This document shows positions 11,371 to 21,832 of a DNA stretch of 64,000 nt, piece by piece. Every line of letters begins with the position of its first letter. The stretch's first letter is position 1. The DNA comes from Megascapheus bottae. Taxonomy: Eukaryota; Chordata; Mammalia; Rodentia; Geomyidae. The stretch is taken from NCBI GenBank assembly GCA_024803745.1, contig JANJXV010000049.1, positions 2,772,501-2,836,500 on the forward strand. The letters run 5' to 3'. The position numbers were made by a program, and so were the translations under genes. The notes under the pieces are model-generated. The model was not told where the DNA came from. It worked only from the letters and a program-made list of their open reading frames with translations, and did no database searches.

Positions 11371-12474
11371 AAGGGTTAGGGTTAGGGGTATGGTTAGGGT
11401 TAAGTTTAGGGTTAGGGTTAGGGTAAGGGTAAGGGTTAGGTTAGGGTTAGGTTTATGGTTGGGGTTATGTTTAGGGTTAAGGTTAGGTTTAGGGTTAGGG
11501 TAAGGGTTAGGGTTAGGGTTAGGGTTAGGCTTAGGCTTAGGTTTAGGGTTAGGTTTAGGGTAAGGGTAAGGTTTGGTTTAATTTTAGGGTTAGGGTTAGG
11601 GTAAGGATAAGGGTTAGGGTTAGGGTTAGGGTTAGGTTTAGGGTTAGCGTTGGGGTTAGGGTAAGGGTAAGGGTTAGAGTTAAGGTTAGGGTTACGGTTA
11701 GGCTTAGGGTTATGTTTAGGATTAGGGTTATGTTTAGGGTAAGGATTAGGTTTAGGGTTGGGGTTAAGTTTAGGGTAAGGGTAATTGTTAGGGTTAGGGT
11801 TAGGGTAAGTGTTAGGGTTAGGGTTAGGGTTAGGTTGAGGGTTAGGTTAAGGGTTAGGGTAAGTGTTAGGGTAAGGGTTAGTGTTAGGGTTAGGTTTAGG
11901 GTTGGGATTAAGTTTTGGTTAGGGTTAGGGTAAGGGTAAGTGTTAGGGTTAGGGTTAGGTTTAGGGTTGTGTTTAAGTTTAGGGTTAGGTTAAGGGTTAG
12001 GGTTATTGTTAGGGTTAGGTTTATGGTTAGGTTTATGGTTACGATTAGGGTTAGGGTTAGGTTTAGGGTAAGGGTGTGTGTTAGGTTTAGATTTAGGGTT
12101 AGGGTTAGTTTTAGGGTTAGCGTTAGGGTAAGGGTAAGGATTAGGGTTAGGTTTAGGTTTAAGGTAAGGGTCAAAGTTAGGGTTAGGGTTAGGGTTAAGT
12201 TTAAGGTAAGAGTTAGGGTTAGATTTAGGGTAAGGGTAAGGTTAGGATTAGGGTTAGGTTTAGGGTTAGTGGAAGGTTAAGGTTTAGAGTTAGGGTTAGG
12301 GTTAGGTTAGGGTTAGGCTTAGGTTTAGGGTTAGGTTTAGGGTAAGGGTAAGGGTTGGAGTTAATTTTAGGGTTAGGGTTAGGGTAAGGGTAAGGGTTAG
12401 GTTTAGGGTTAGGGTTAGGGTTAGGTTTAGGGTTAGGGTTGGGGTTAGGGTTAGGGTAAGGTTAAGGGTTAGGT
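11371..12474 (+). repeat. TTAGGG background with one diverged 113-bp module
   Basis: A module with an altered M1 (GTTTAGGGTTGTGTTTAAG near 11957), a GGTTACGATTAGGG string near 12039, M2 (GGGTGTGTGTTAGG at 12072) and a third element near 12117 lies here at nearly the usual spacing. Two stretches near 11520-11700 and 12300-12470 resemble each other, with GGCTTAGGTTTAGGG followed by TTAATTTTAGGG or TTTAATTTTAGGG. No gene or RNA is visible. Confidence 0.75.
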
Positions 12475-13300
12475 TAGGCTTAGAGTTATGGTTAGGGTAA
12501 GGGTTAGGATTAGGTTTAGGGTTCGGTTTAGGGTTAGGATTAGGGTTAGTGTTAGGGTCAGGGTAAGGGTTAGGTTTAGGGTTTGGGTTAGGTTTAGGGT
12601 TAGGGTTACGTTTAGGGTTACGGTAAGGGTTATGGGTAAGTTTATGTTTAGGGTTTGGGTTAGGGTTAGGGTTAGGGTAAGTGTTAGGGTTAGGTTTAGG
12701 GTTAGGTTTAGGGTAAGGGTAAGGGTAAGGGTTATGTTTAGGATTAGGATTAGGTTTAGTATTAGGGTTAGGGTAAGGGTAAGGGTTAGGGTTAGGGTTA
12801 GGGTTAGGATAAGGATAAGGGTTAGGGTTAGGGTTAGGGTAAGGGTAAGGGAAAGTGTAAGGTTTAGAGTTAGGGTTAGGGTTAGGTTAAGGGTTAGGGT
12901 TAGGGATAGGATAAGGTTTAGCGTTAGGGTTAGGGTTAGGGTTAGGGTAAGGGTTAGGGTTAGGGTTAGGGTAAGTGTTAGGGTTAGGGTTAGAGTTGGG
13001 GTTAGGGTAAGGTTTCGGGTAAGGTTTAGTGTTAGGGTTAGGGTAAATGTTAGGGTTAGGGTTAGAGTTAGGGTTAGGTTTAGGGTTAGGGTTAGGGTTA
13101 GGTTTAGGGTTAGGGTTAGGGTTACGGTTAGGTTAAGGGTAAGTGTTAGTATTAGTGTTAGGGTTAGGATAAGTGTTATGGTAAGGGTTTGGGTTCAGGT
13201 TAGGGTTAGGGTTAGGGTTAGGGTTAGGGTTAGTTTAAGGCTTGGGTTAGGGTTAGGGTTAGGGTAAGTGTAAGGGTTAGGGTTCAGTTAGCGTTAGGTT
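12475..13300 (+). repeat. Approximately 850-bp unit F, copy 2
   Basis: This copy matches 9604-10440 at offsets of about 2850-2870 bases. A part of it, 12787-12900 (GGATAAGGATAAGGG then GGGAAAGTGTAAGG), is nearly identical to 30095-30207, which is 17.3 kb away and forms the middle piece of the mosaic there. Confidence 0.87.
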
Positions 13301-13329
13301 TAGGGTTAGGGTTAGGGTAAGGGTTAGGT

Positions 13330-13640
13330 TAGGCTTAGAGTTATGGTTAGGGTATGGGTTAGGATTAGGTTTAGGGTTTGGTTTAGGGTTAGGATTAGGG
13401 TTAGTGTTAGGGTCAGGGTAAGGGTTAGGTTTAGGGTTTGGGTTAGGTTTAGGGTTAGGGTTACGGTTAGGGTTACCGTAAGGGTTATGGTTAAGTTAAT
13501 GTTTAGGGTTTGGGTTAGGGTTAGGGTTAGGGTAAGTGTTAGGGTTAGGTTTAGGGTTAGGTTTAGGGTAAGGGTAAGGGTAAGGGTTATGTTTAGGATT
13601 AGGGTTAGGTTTAGTATTAGGGTTAGGGTTGGTGTTAGGG
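13330..13640 (+). repeat. Approximately 850-bp unit F, truncated copy 3
   Basis: The start string CTTAGAGTTATGGTTAGGG at 13334 and the following 300 bases match copy 2 at an offset of 855 bases, including TTTAGGGTTTGGGTTAGGG near 13501. After TTTAGTATTAGGG near 13610 the match stops and an unrelated variant pattern begins. I read this as a duplication breakpoint. Confidence 0.82.
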
Positions 13641-14339
13641 ATAGGGTTAGGGTAAGGGTAAGGGTTAAGTTTAGGGTTAATATTAGGTTTAGGGTTAGGG
13701 TTAGGGTCAGGGTTAGGGTTAGGTTTAGCTTTAAGGTTAGGGTTCGGGTGAGGGTAAGGGTAAGGTTTGGGGTCAGGTTTAGGGTTAGGGTTAGGGTAAG
13801 GGTAAGGTTAGGGTTAGGGTTAGGGTTATGTTTAGGCTTAGGTTTAGGGTTAGGGTAAGGGTAAGGTTTGGGGTTAAGGTTAGGGTTAGGGTTAGGTTTA
13901 GGGTTGGGGTTAGGGTTAGTTTTAGGGTAAGGTTTATGGTTAGTGTTCGGGTTAGGGTTAGGGTTTGGGTTAGGTTTAGGGTTGGGGTTAGGGTAAGCGT
14001 TACGGTTAGGTTTAGGGTTAGGGTTAGGGTAAGGGTAAGGGTTAAGTTTAGGGTTGGGTTAGGGTTAGGTTTAGGGTTAGGGTAAGGATAAGAGTTAGTG
14101 TTAAGGTTAGCGTTATGGTTAGGGTTAGGGTAAGGTTTAAGGTTAGGGTTAGGGTGAAGGTAAGGGTAAGATTTAGGGTTAGGTTTAGGGTTAGGGTTAG
14201 GGTTAGGGAAAGGGTAAGGGTAAGGGTTAGGGGTAGGGTTAGGGTTAGGTTTAGGGCTAGGGTAAGGGTTAGGGTTAGGGTCAAGTTTAGGGTTAGGTTT
14301 AGGTTTAGGGTTAAGGTAAGGGTAAGGGTTAGGGTTAGG

Positions 14340-14990
14340 GTTAGGCTGAGGTTTAGTGTTGGGGTTAATGTTAGGGTTAGGGTAAGGGTTAGGGTTAGGG
14401 TTAGGGTTAGGTTTAGGGTTAGGTTTAGGTTTACAGTTAGGGTTAGGGTGAGGGTTAGGATAAGGGTATGTGTTAGGGTTAGGGTTAGGGTTAGGGTTAG
14501 CATTAGAGTAAGGGTTAGGGTAAGGTTAGGGTTAAGGTAAGGGTAAGGGTTAGGTTTAGGGTTAGGATTATGTTTAGGTTAAGGGTTAGGCTTAGGTTTA
14601 GGGTAAGGGTAATGGTAAGGTTTAGGGTTATGGTTAGGGTTAGGGTAAGGGTAAGGGTTAGGGTTAGGGTTAGTTTTAGGGTTAGGTTTAGGGTTAGGGT
14701 AAGGGTAAGGGTTAGGGTTAGGGTTAGGGTAAGGGTTAGGGTTAGGGTTAGGTTTAGGGTTAGGTTTAGGTTTAGGGAAAGAATAAGGGTTAGGGTTATG
14801 ATTAGGTTTAGAATTAGGGTTACAGTTAAGGTTAGGGTTAGGTTTAGGGTAATGGTAAGGGTTAGGTTTAGGTTTACCGTTAGGGTTAGTTTTAGGGTTA
14901 CGGGTTACGGTTAGAGTTAGGTTTAGGGTTAGGGTTAGGGTAAGGGTAAGGGTAAGGGATAGGGTTAGGGATAGGGTTAGGGTTAGGTTT
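14340..14990 (+). repeat. Duplicated block D, copy 2
   Basis: M1 lies at 14351, M2 (GGGTATGTGTTAGGG) at 14464 exactly 113 bases later, TTAGCATTAGAGTAAGG near 14497, and GGGTTACGGTTAGAGTTAGG at 14902 followed by the GGGATAGGG pair at 14956. The order matches 7780-8460. Confidence 0.75.
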
Positions 14991-15104
14991 ATGTTTAGGA
15001 TTAGGGCTAGAGTAAGGGTAGGGGTTAGGGTTAGGTTTAGGATTAGGGTTAAGTTTAAGGTTAGAGTTAGCGTAAAGGTAAGGGTTAGGTTGGGGTTAGG
15101 GTTA

Positions 15105-15845
15105 TGGTTGGGGTAAGGGTTAGGTTTAGGTTTAGGTTTAAGTTTAGAATTAGGGTTAGGGTTAGGGTAAGGGTTAGGCTTAGTGTTAGGGTTACGTTTA
15201 GTTTTAGGTTTAGGTTTAGGGTTAGGGTAAGGGTAAGGGTTAGGGTTAAGGTTAGGGTTAGGTTTAGGTTTAGGGTTAGGGTAAGGGTAAGGGTTAGGTT
15301 TAGGGTTAGGGTTAGGTTTAGGGTTAGGGTTAGGGTTAGGGAAAGGATAAGGGTTAGGGTTAAGTTTAGGTTTAGGGTTAGGGTAAGGGTTAAGTTTAGT
15401 GTTAGGATTAGGGTAAGAGTAACGGTTAGGGTTAAGGTTAGTGTTAGGGTTAGGTTTAGGTTTAGGGTTAGGGTTAAGGTTAGGGTAAGGGTTAGGGTTA
15501 GGTTTAGTTTTAGGGTTAGGGTAAGGGTAAGGGTTAGGTTTAGGGTTAGGGTTAGGTTTAGTGTTGGGGTTAAGGTTTTGGTTAGGGTAAGGTTAGGGTT
15601 TTTATAAGGGTTAGGATTAGGGTTAGGTTTAGTGTTACAATTAGGGTTAAGGTTAGGTTTATGGTAAGGGTGTGTGTTAAGTTTAGGGTGAGGGTTAGGG
15701 TTAGGTTTAGCATTATGGTAAGGGTAAGGTTTAGGGTAAGGGTTAGGGTTAAGGTAAGGGTTAGGGTTAGGGTTAGGGTTAGGGTTCGGGTAAGGGTTAG
15801 GGTTTGGTTTAAGGTTAGGATAAGGGAAAGGTTAGGGAAGTTTTA
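15105..15845 (+). repeat. Duplicated block E, copy 2
   Basis: This copy matches 8750-9510 at offsets of 6.33-6.38 kb and ends in GAAAGGTTAGGGAAGTTTT at 15826-15844. Block B copy 2 begins within about 40 bases of its end. In the left half the sequence after block E copy 1 is unit F instead. The junction near 15845-15886 therefore joins two families that are separate elsewhere. Confidence 0.86.
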
Positions 15846-15885
15846 GGGTTAGGGGTTAGGGTTAGGGTAAGGGTTAGGGTTAGGT

Positions 15886-17552
15886 TTAGGGTTAAGGTTA
15901 GGGTTAGGGTTAGAGTAAGGAATAGGTTTAGGTTAGGGTTAGTAAGGGTAAGGGTTAGAGTTAGGATTAGGGTTAGGGTTAGGGTTAGGGTAAGGGTTTG
16001 TGTTAAGGTTAGGGTTAGGGTAAGGGTTAGGGTTAGGGTTAGGGTTAGGGTTAGAGTTAATGTTAGGGTTAGGTTAAGGGTAAGGGCTAGGGTTAGGGGT
16101 TAGTGTTAGGGTTAGGGTTGGGGTAAGGGTTAGGGTTAGGTTTATGGTTAGGGTAAGGGTTATGGTTGTGGTTAGGGTTAGGGTTAGGTTTAGTGTTGGG
16201 GTTAAGGTTAGGGTTAGGTTAAGGGTTAGGGTTTGGGTTAGAGTTAGGTTTAGGGTTACGGTTAGGGATAGGGATAGGGTTAGGGTAAGGGTAAGGGTAA
16301 GGGTTAGGGTTAGGGTTAGTTTTAGGGTAAGGGTTAGGGTTAGGTTTAGGGGAAGGATAAGGTTTAGGGTTAGGGTTAGGGTTAGTGTTAGGGTAAGGGT
16401 AAGGGTTAGGGTTAGGGTTAGGGTTAGGTTTAGGGTTAGGTTTAGGTATAAGGTAAGTGTAAGGTTTACGTTTAGGGCTAGGGTTATGGTTAGGGTAAGG
16501 CTTAGGGTTAGGGTCAGGGTTAGAGATGGGGTTAGGGTAAGGGTAAGTGTTAGGGTTAGGGTTAGGGTAAGGGTAAGGGTTAGGGCAGGGTTAGGGCTAG
16601 GGGTTAGGGTTAGGGTTTGGGTTAGGCTTAGGGTTAGGGTTAGGGTTAGGATAAGTGTTAGGCTTAGGGGTTAGGATTTGCGTTAGGGTTAGGTTAAGGG
16701 TGAGGGTTAGGGTTAGGGTTAGGGTTAGGATAAGGGTTAGGGTTAGGGTTAGGATAAAGGTAAGGGATAGGTTAGGTATAGGGTTAGGGTTAGGTTTAGG
16801 GTTAGGGTTAGGGTTAGGGTTAGGGAAAGGATAAGGGTTAGGATTAGGGTTAGGGTTAGGGTTAGGGTTAGGGTTTGGTTTAGGGTTAGATTTAGGGTTA
16901 GGGTAAGGGTTAGGGTTAGGGTTAGTGGTAGGGGTTACGGTTAGGGTTAGGTTTAAGTTGAGGGTTAGGGTAAGGGTAAGTTATATGATTAGGGATATGG
17001 TTAGGGTTAGGGTTAGGTTTAGGGTAAAGGTAACGGTTAGGGTTAGGGTTAGGTTTAGGGTTAAGGTTAGGGTTAGGGTTAGGGTAAGGAATAGGTTTAG
17101 GTTAGGGTTAGTAAGGGTAAGGGTTAGAGTTAGGATTAGGGTTAGGGTTAGGGTTAGGGAAAGGGTTTGTGTTAAGGTTAGGGTTAGGGTTAGGTTTAGC
17201 ATTAGGGTAAAGGTAAGGGTTAGGGTTAGGGTTAGGTTTAGAGTAAGGGTTAGGGTTAGGTTTATGGTAAGAGTAAGGTTTAGGGTTAGGGTTAGGGTTA
17301 GTGTTAGGGTTAGAGTTAATGTTAGGGTTAGGTTAAGGGTAAGGGTTAGGGTTAGGAGTTAGTGTTAGGTTTAGGTTTAGGGTAAGGTTTAGGGTTAGGG
17401 TAAGGGTTAGGGTTAGGGTTAGGGTTAGGGTTAGAGTTAATGTTAGGGTTAGGTTAAGGGTAAGGGCTAGGGTTAGGGGTTAGTGTTAGGGTTAAGGTTG
17501 GGGTAAGGGTTAGGGTTAGGTTTATGGTTAGGGTAAGGGTTATGGTTGTGGT
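15886..17552 (+). repeat. Duplicated block B, copy 2 (1.65 kb)
   Basis: The landmark order is the same as in 2165-3810: GTAAGGAATAGG at 15915, GGTTATGGTTGTGGTTAGG near 16159 and 17535, TTATATGATTAGGG at 16981, and TTTAGCATTAGGG near 17195. Differences I can see are scattered single bases and small hexamer gains, for example one extra AGGGTT in the last quarter. Confidence 0.9.
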
Positions 17553-17580
17553 TAGGGTTAGGGTTAGGGTAAGGGTTGGG

Positions 17581-18110
17581 GTTAGGGTTAGGGTTAGGTT
17601 TTGGCTCAGGTTTAGCGTTATGGTTAGGTTTAGGGTTAGGAGTAGGGTAATGGTTAGGTTTAGGGTTAGGTTAAGTTTAAGGTTTAGGGTTAGGGTTAGG
17701 GTTAGGGTAAGGGTAAAGTTTAGGGTTAGGGTTAGGGTTAGGGTTAGGGTAAGGGTTGGGGGTTAGGGTTAGGGTTAGGGTAAGGGTTAGGATTAGGGTT
17801 AGGGTTAGGTTAAGGGTAAGTGTTAGGGTTAGGGTTAGAGTTAGGGTTAGTTTAGGGTTAATTTTAGGGTTAGGGTTAGGGTTAGGTAAATTGTAAGGGT
17901 TAGGATTAGGATTAGGGGTAGCGTTAAGGTAAGGGTTAGAGATAGGGTTAGGGTTAGGGTTAGGGTAAGGGTAAAGGTTAGGGTTAGGGTTAGGGTTAGG
18001 TTTAGTGTTGGGGTTAAGATTAGGGTTAGGGTTACGTTTAGGCTTAGGGTTAGGGTTAGGTTTAGGGTTAAGTTTAGGGTTAGGGTTCGGTTTAAGGTTA
18101 GGGTTAGGGT
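17581..18110 (+). repeat. Duplicated block G, copy 1 (partner at 29560-30095)
   Basis: The block opens with the rare string GGTTTTGGCTCAGGTTTAGC at 17597, then GGAGTAGGGTAATGG, GTTAGGTAAATTGTAAGGG near 17881 and M1 near 17999. The partner 11.98 kb downstream repeats the series. The opening string alone also occurs at 23069. The TAAATTGTAAGGG part recurs in altered form near 40458 (GTCAATTGTAAGGG). Confidence 0.87.
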
Positions 18111-18575
18111 AAGTGTAAGGGTAAGGGTTAGGGTTAGGGTTAGGGTTAAGGTTAGGATTAGGGGCAGGGTTAGGGTTAGGTTTAGGGTTAGGGTTAAAGT
18201 AAGGGTAAGATTTAGGTTTAGGGTTAGGTTTAAGGTAAGGGTAAGGGATAGGGTTAGGTTTAGTGTTAGATTTAGGGTAAGGGTTAGGGTTAGGTTTAGA
18301 GTAAGGGTAAAGTTTAGGGTTAGGGTTAGGGTTAGGGTTAGGGTAGGGGTTAGGGGAAGGGTAAGTGTTATGGTTAGAGTTAGGATTAGGATAAGTGTAA
18401 GGGTTAGGGTTAGGGTTAGGTGTAGGGGTTAGGGTTAGTGTTAGGTTTAGGGTTAGTGTTAGGGTAAGTGTAAGGGTAAAGGTTAGGGTTAGGGTTAGGG
18501 TTAAGGTTAGGATTAGGGGCAGGGTTAGGGTTAGGTTTACGGTTAGGGTTAAAGTAAGGGTAAGGGTTAGATTTA
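18085..18575 (+). repeat. 355-bp tandem duplication
   Basis: A string reading GTTAGGATTAGGGGCAGGG and then GGGTTAAAGTAAGGG occurs at about 18151-18200 and again at about 18506-18556. The unusual GGGGC is at 18161 and 18516, an offset of 355 bases. The flanks match for some tens of bases on each side. Confidence 0.82.
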
Positions 18576-18784
18576 GGGTTAGGGTTAGAGTTAAGGTTAG
18601 GGTTAGGGTTAGGATTAGGGTTAGGTTAAGATTTAGGGTTAGGGTTAGTGTATGGGTTAGGTTTAGGGTTATGGTTAGGGTTAGAGTTAGGTTTAGGTTT
18701 AGGGTAAGGTTAAGGGTTAGGGTTAGGGTTAGGGTTACGGTTAGGGTAGATTTAGGGCTGGTTTAGATTTAGGTTTAGTGTAAG

Positions 18785-19745
18785 GGTTAGGGTTAGTGTT
18801 AGGGTTATTGTAAGCGTAAGTGTTAGGGTTAGGGTTAGGATTAGGGTTAGGGTAAAGGTTAGGGATAGGGTTAGGGTTAGGGTAAGGGTAAGTGTTAGAG
18901 TTAGGGTTAGGGGTAGGGTTAGTGTTAGTGTTATGGAAAGGGTTAGGGTTAGGGTTAGGTTTACGGTTGGGGTTCAGATTAGGGTTAGGGTTACTGTAAG
19001 CGTAAGGGTTAGGGTTAGGGTTAGGGTTAGGGTAAGTGTTGGGGTTAGGGTTAGGGTTAGGGTTAGAGTAAGGATAAGGGTTAGGCTTAGGGTTAGAGTT
19101 AGGGGTTAGGGTTAGGGTTAGGGTTAGGTTTAGGGTTAGGGTTAGGGTGAGGGTAAGGGTTAGGGTTAGCGTTAGGGTTAGATTTAGGGGTAGGGTTAGG
19201 GTAAGATTTAGGGTTAGGGTTAGGTTTAAGGTTTAGGTAAGGGTTAGGGTTAGGGTAAGCGTTCGGGTTAGGGTTAAGGTTGAGGTTAGGGTTAGGGTAA
19301 GGGTACGGGATAGAGTTAGGTTAAGGTTTAGGGTTAGGGTTAGGGTTTGGGTAAGGGTAAGAGTTAGGGTTAGGGTTAGGGTTAGGGTTAGGGTTAGGGT
19401 TAAGGTTAGGGTTAAGGTTGAGGTTAGGGTTAGGGTTGGGGTTAGGGTTAGGGTAAGGGTTAGGGTTACGGTTAGGGTAGAGTTAGGGTTAGGGTTAGAT
19501 TTAGGGTTAGGTTAAGGGTTAGGGTTAGGGTTGGGGTTAGGGTAATTGTAAGCGTCAGTGTTAGGATTAGGGTTAGGGTTAGGGTAAAGGTTAGGGATAG
19601 GGTTAGGGTTAGGGTTAGGGTAAGGGTAAGTGTTAGAGTTTGGGTTAGTGTTAGTGTTAGTGTTAGGGAAAGGGTTAGGGTTAGGGTTAGGTTTACGGTT
19701 GGGGTTCAGGTTAGGGTTAGGCTTACTGTAATGGTAAGGGTTAGG
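18785..19745 (+). repeat. 732-bp-offset duplication (18785-19010 and 19515-19745)
   Basis: Both copies contain, in order, GTAAGCGT, GGGTAAAGGTTAGGGATAGG, a run of two or three GTTAGT units, GGAAAGGGTTAGGG or GGGAAAGGG, GGTTTACGGTTGGGGTTCAG, and a TTACTGTAA string. The GAAAGGG landmark is at about 18937 and 19669. Between the copies lies phase-broken background with the first GTTAAGGTTGAGGTTAGGG strings (19274 and 19411). Confidence 0.85.
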
Positions 19746-21429
19746 GTTAGGGTTAGGGTTACGGTTAGGGTGAGGGTAAGGGTTAGGTTAGTGTTAGGGT
19801 TAAGGTTTAGGTTAGGGTAGGGTTAGGGGAAGGGTTAGGGTTAGGTTTAAGTTTGAGGTTACGGTTAGGGTTAGGGTACGTGTACACGTTAGGGTTAGGG
19901 TAAGGTTTAGGGTTGGGGTTAGGGTTAGGGTTAGGGTAAGGGTAAGAGTTAGGGTTAGGGTTAGGGTTAAGGTTGAGTTTAGGGTTAGGTTAGGGTAAGG
20001 TTTAGGGTTAGGTTTAGGGTTAGAGTTAGGGTTAGGGTTAGGGTAAGAGTAATGGTTAGGATTAGGGTTAGGGTTAGGGTAAGGTTTAGGGTTAGGGGTT
20101 AGGGTTACGGTTAGGGTTAGGATAAGGGTTAGGGATAGGGTTAGGGTAAGGGAAAGTTTTAGGGTTAGGGTTAGGTTTAGCGATAGTGTAAGGGTAAGTG
20201 TTAGGGTAGGGTTAGGGTTAGGTTTATAATTTGGCTTAAGGTTAGGGTTAGGGTTAGGGTAAGGGTAAGGGTTAGCATTAGGGTTAGGGTTAGTGTTAGG
20301 GTTAGGGTTTGGTTTAGGGTAAGGGTAAGGGTTAGGTTTAGGGTTAGGTTTAGGGTTAGGGTTAAGTTTGCGGTTAGGGTTAGGTTTAGGGTTAGGGTAA
20401 GGGTTAGGGTTAGGGTTAGGATAAGGGTTAGGGTTAGGGTATGGATAAGGGTTAGGGTTAGGGTTAGGGTTAAGTTTAGGGTTAGGGTTTGGGTAAGGGT
20501 AAGGGTTAGGGTTACGGTTAGGATAGGTTTGGGGAAAGGGTAAGGGTTAGGGTTATGTTTAGGGGTAGGGTAAGGATTAGGGTTAGTGTTAGGATTAGGG
20601 TAAGGTTTAGGGTTAGGGTTATGGTTACCATTAAGTTTAGGGTTAGGGTTAGGATAAGGGTAAGGATTAGGGTTAGTGTTAGGGTTACGGATAGGGTGAG
20701 GGGTTAGGGTTAGTGTAAGATTTAGGGTTAGGGTTAGGGTAAGGATAAGAGTTAGGGTTAGGTTTAGGGTTAGGTTTAGGATTAGGGTAAGTGTTAGGGT
20801 TAGTTTAGGGTTAGGGTAAGGGAAAGTGTTAGGGTTAGGTTAGGGTTAGGGTAAGTGTTAGGGTTAGGGTTAGGGTTAGGGTTACGGGAAGGGTAAGGGT
20901 TAGGGTTAGTGTTAGGGTTAGGTTTATGGTTAGCGTTAGGGTAAGGGTTAGGGTTAGGGTTAGGGTTAGGGTTAGTCTTAAGATTGACGTTAGTGTTAGG
21001 GTTAGGGTAAGGGTTAAGGTTAGGGTTAAGGTTGAGGTAGGGTTACGGTTAGGGTTAGGGTACGGATTAGGGTTAGGGTAAGGGTTAGGATTAGGGGTAG
21101 GGTTAGGGTTAGGGTTAGGGTAAGGGTATGGGATAGGGTTAGGGTTCTGTTAAAGTTGAGGTTAGGGTTGGGGTTAGAGTAAGTTTTAGGGTTAGGGTTA
21201 GGGTTAGGGTTAGAGTTAGGCTTAGGGTTAGGGTAAGGGTAAGGGTTAGAGTTAGGGTTAGGGTTAGGGTTTGGGTAAGAGTTAAGGTTAGGGGTTAGGG
21301 TTAGTGTTAGGGTAAGGTTAAGTGTTAGGGTTAGGGTTAGGGTTAGGATAAGAGTTAGTGTTAGGGTTAGGGTAAGGGAAAGTGTTAGGGTTAGGGTTAG
21401 GTTTAGCGTTAGGGTAAGGGTAAGGGTTA
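19746..21429 (+). repeat. Phase-broken TTAGGG background
   Basis: This stretch has many TTAGGGG and TTAGG length variants, so no reading phase stays open for long on either strand. It contains the 12-base perfect palindrome ACGTGTACACGT at 19878-19889, a P-Q module at 20152/20222, and a diverged relative (20530-20770) of the family at 31855, 34515 and 35815. No gene is visible. Confidence 0.75.
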
Positions 21430-21560
21430 GGGTTAGGGTTCGAGTTAGGTGTAGAATTGGGGTTAAGGCTCGGGTTAGGGTTAGGGTAACGGTAAGAGTT
21501 AGGGTTAGGGTTAGGGTAAGACTTAGGTTTACAGTTAGGGTTAGGGTTAGGGTAAGGGTA
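21430..21560 (+). repeat. Source-like segment H, copy 1 (partner at 30198-30330)
   Basis: About 125 bases are nearly identical to 30198-30330 at an offset of 8769 bases. They include GGTTCGAGTTAGG, a GAATTGG string, GGTAACGGTAAGAGTTAGG and GGTAAGACTTAGG. The left part is also a P-Q module (21378 and 21449). Confidence 0.87.
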
Positions 21561-21699
21561 ATGGTTAGGGTTAGGGTTAGGTTTAGGGTAAGGGTTAGGT
21601 TTAGGGTTAGGGTTAGGGTTAGGGTAGGGGTTAGGGTAAGGGTAAGTGTTAGGGTTTGGGTTAGGTTTAGAGTTAGGGTTAGGAAAAGTGTAAGGGTTA

Positions 21700-21830
21700 G
21701 GGTTAGGGTTAGGGTTAGAGGTTAGATTTAGGTATAGGGTTAGGGTTTGGGTTAGGGAAAGTAAGGGTTAGGGTTAAGGTTAGGTTTAGCGTTAGGGTTA
21801 GGGTTAAAGTTAGGTTTAGGGGTTCGGTAA
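21700..21830 (+). repeat. Duplicated block I, copy 1 (partner at 26110-26235)
   Basis: The string GTTAGAGGTTAGATTTAGG, then TATAGGGTTAGGGTTTGGG, GGGAAAGTAAGGG and GGTTAGGTTTAGCG, recurs 4.40 kb downstream with few changes. Confidence 0.83.
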
Positions 21831-21832
21831 GG

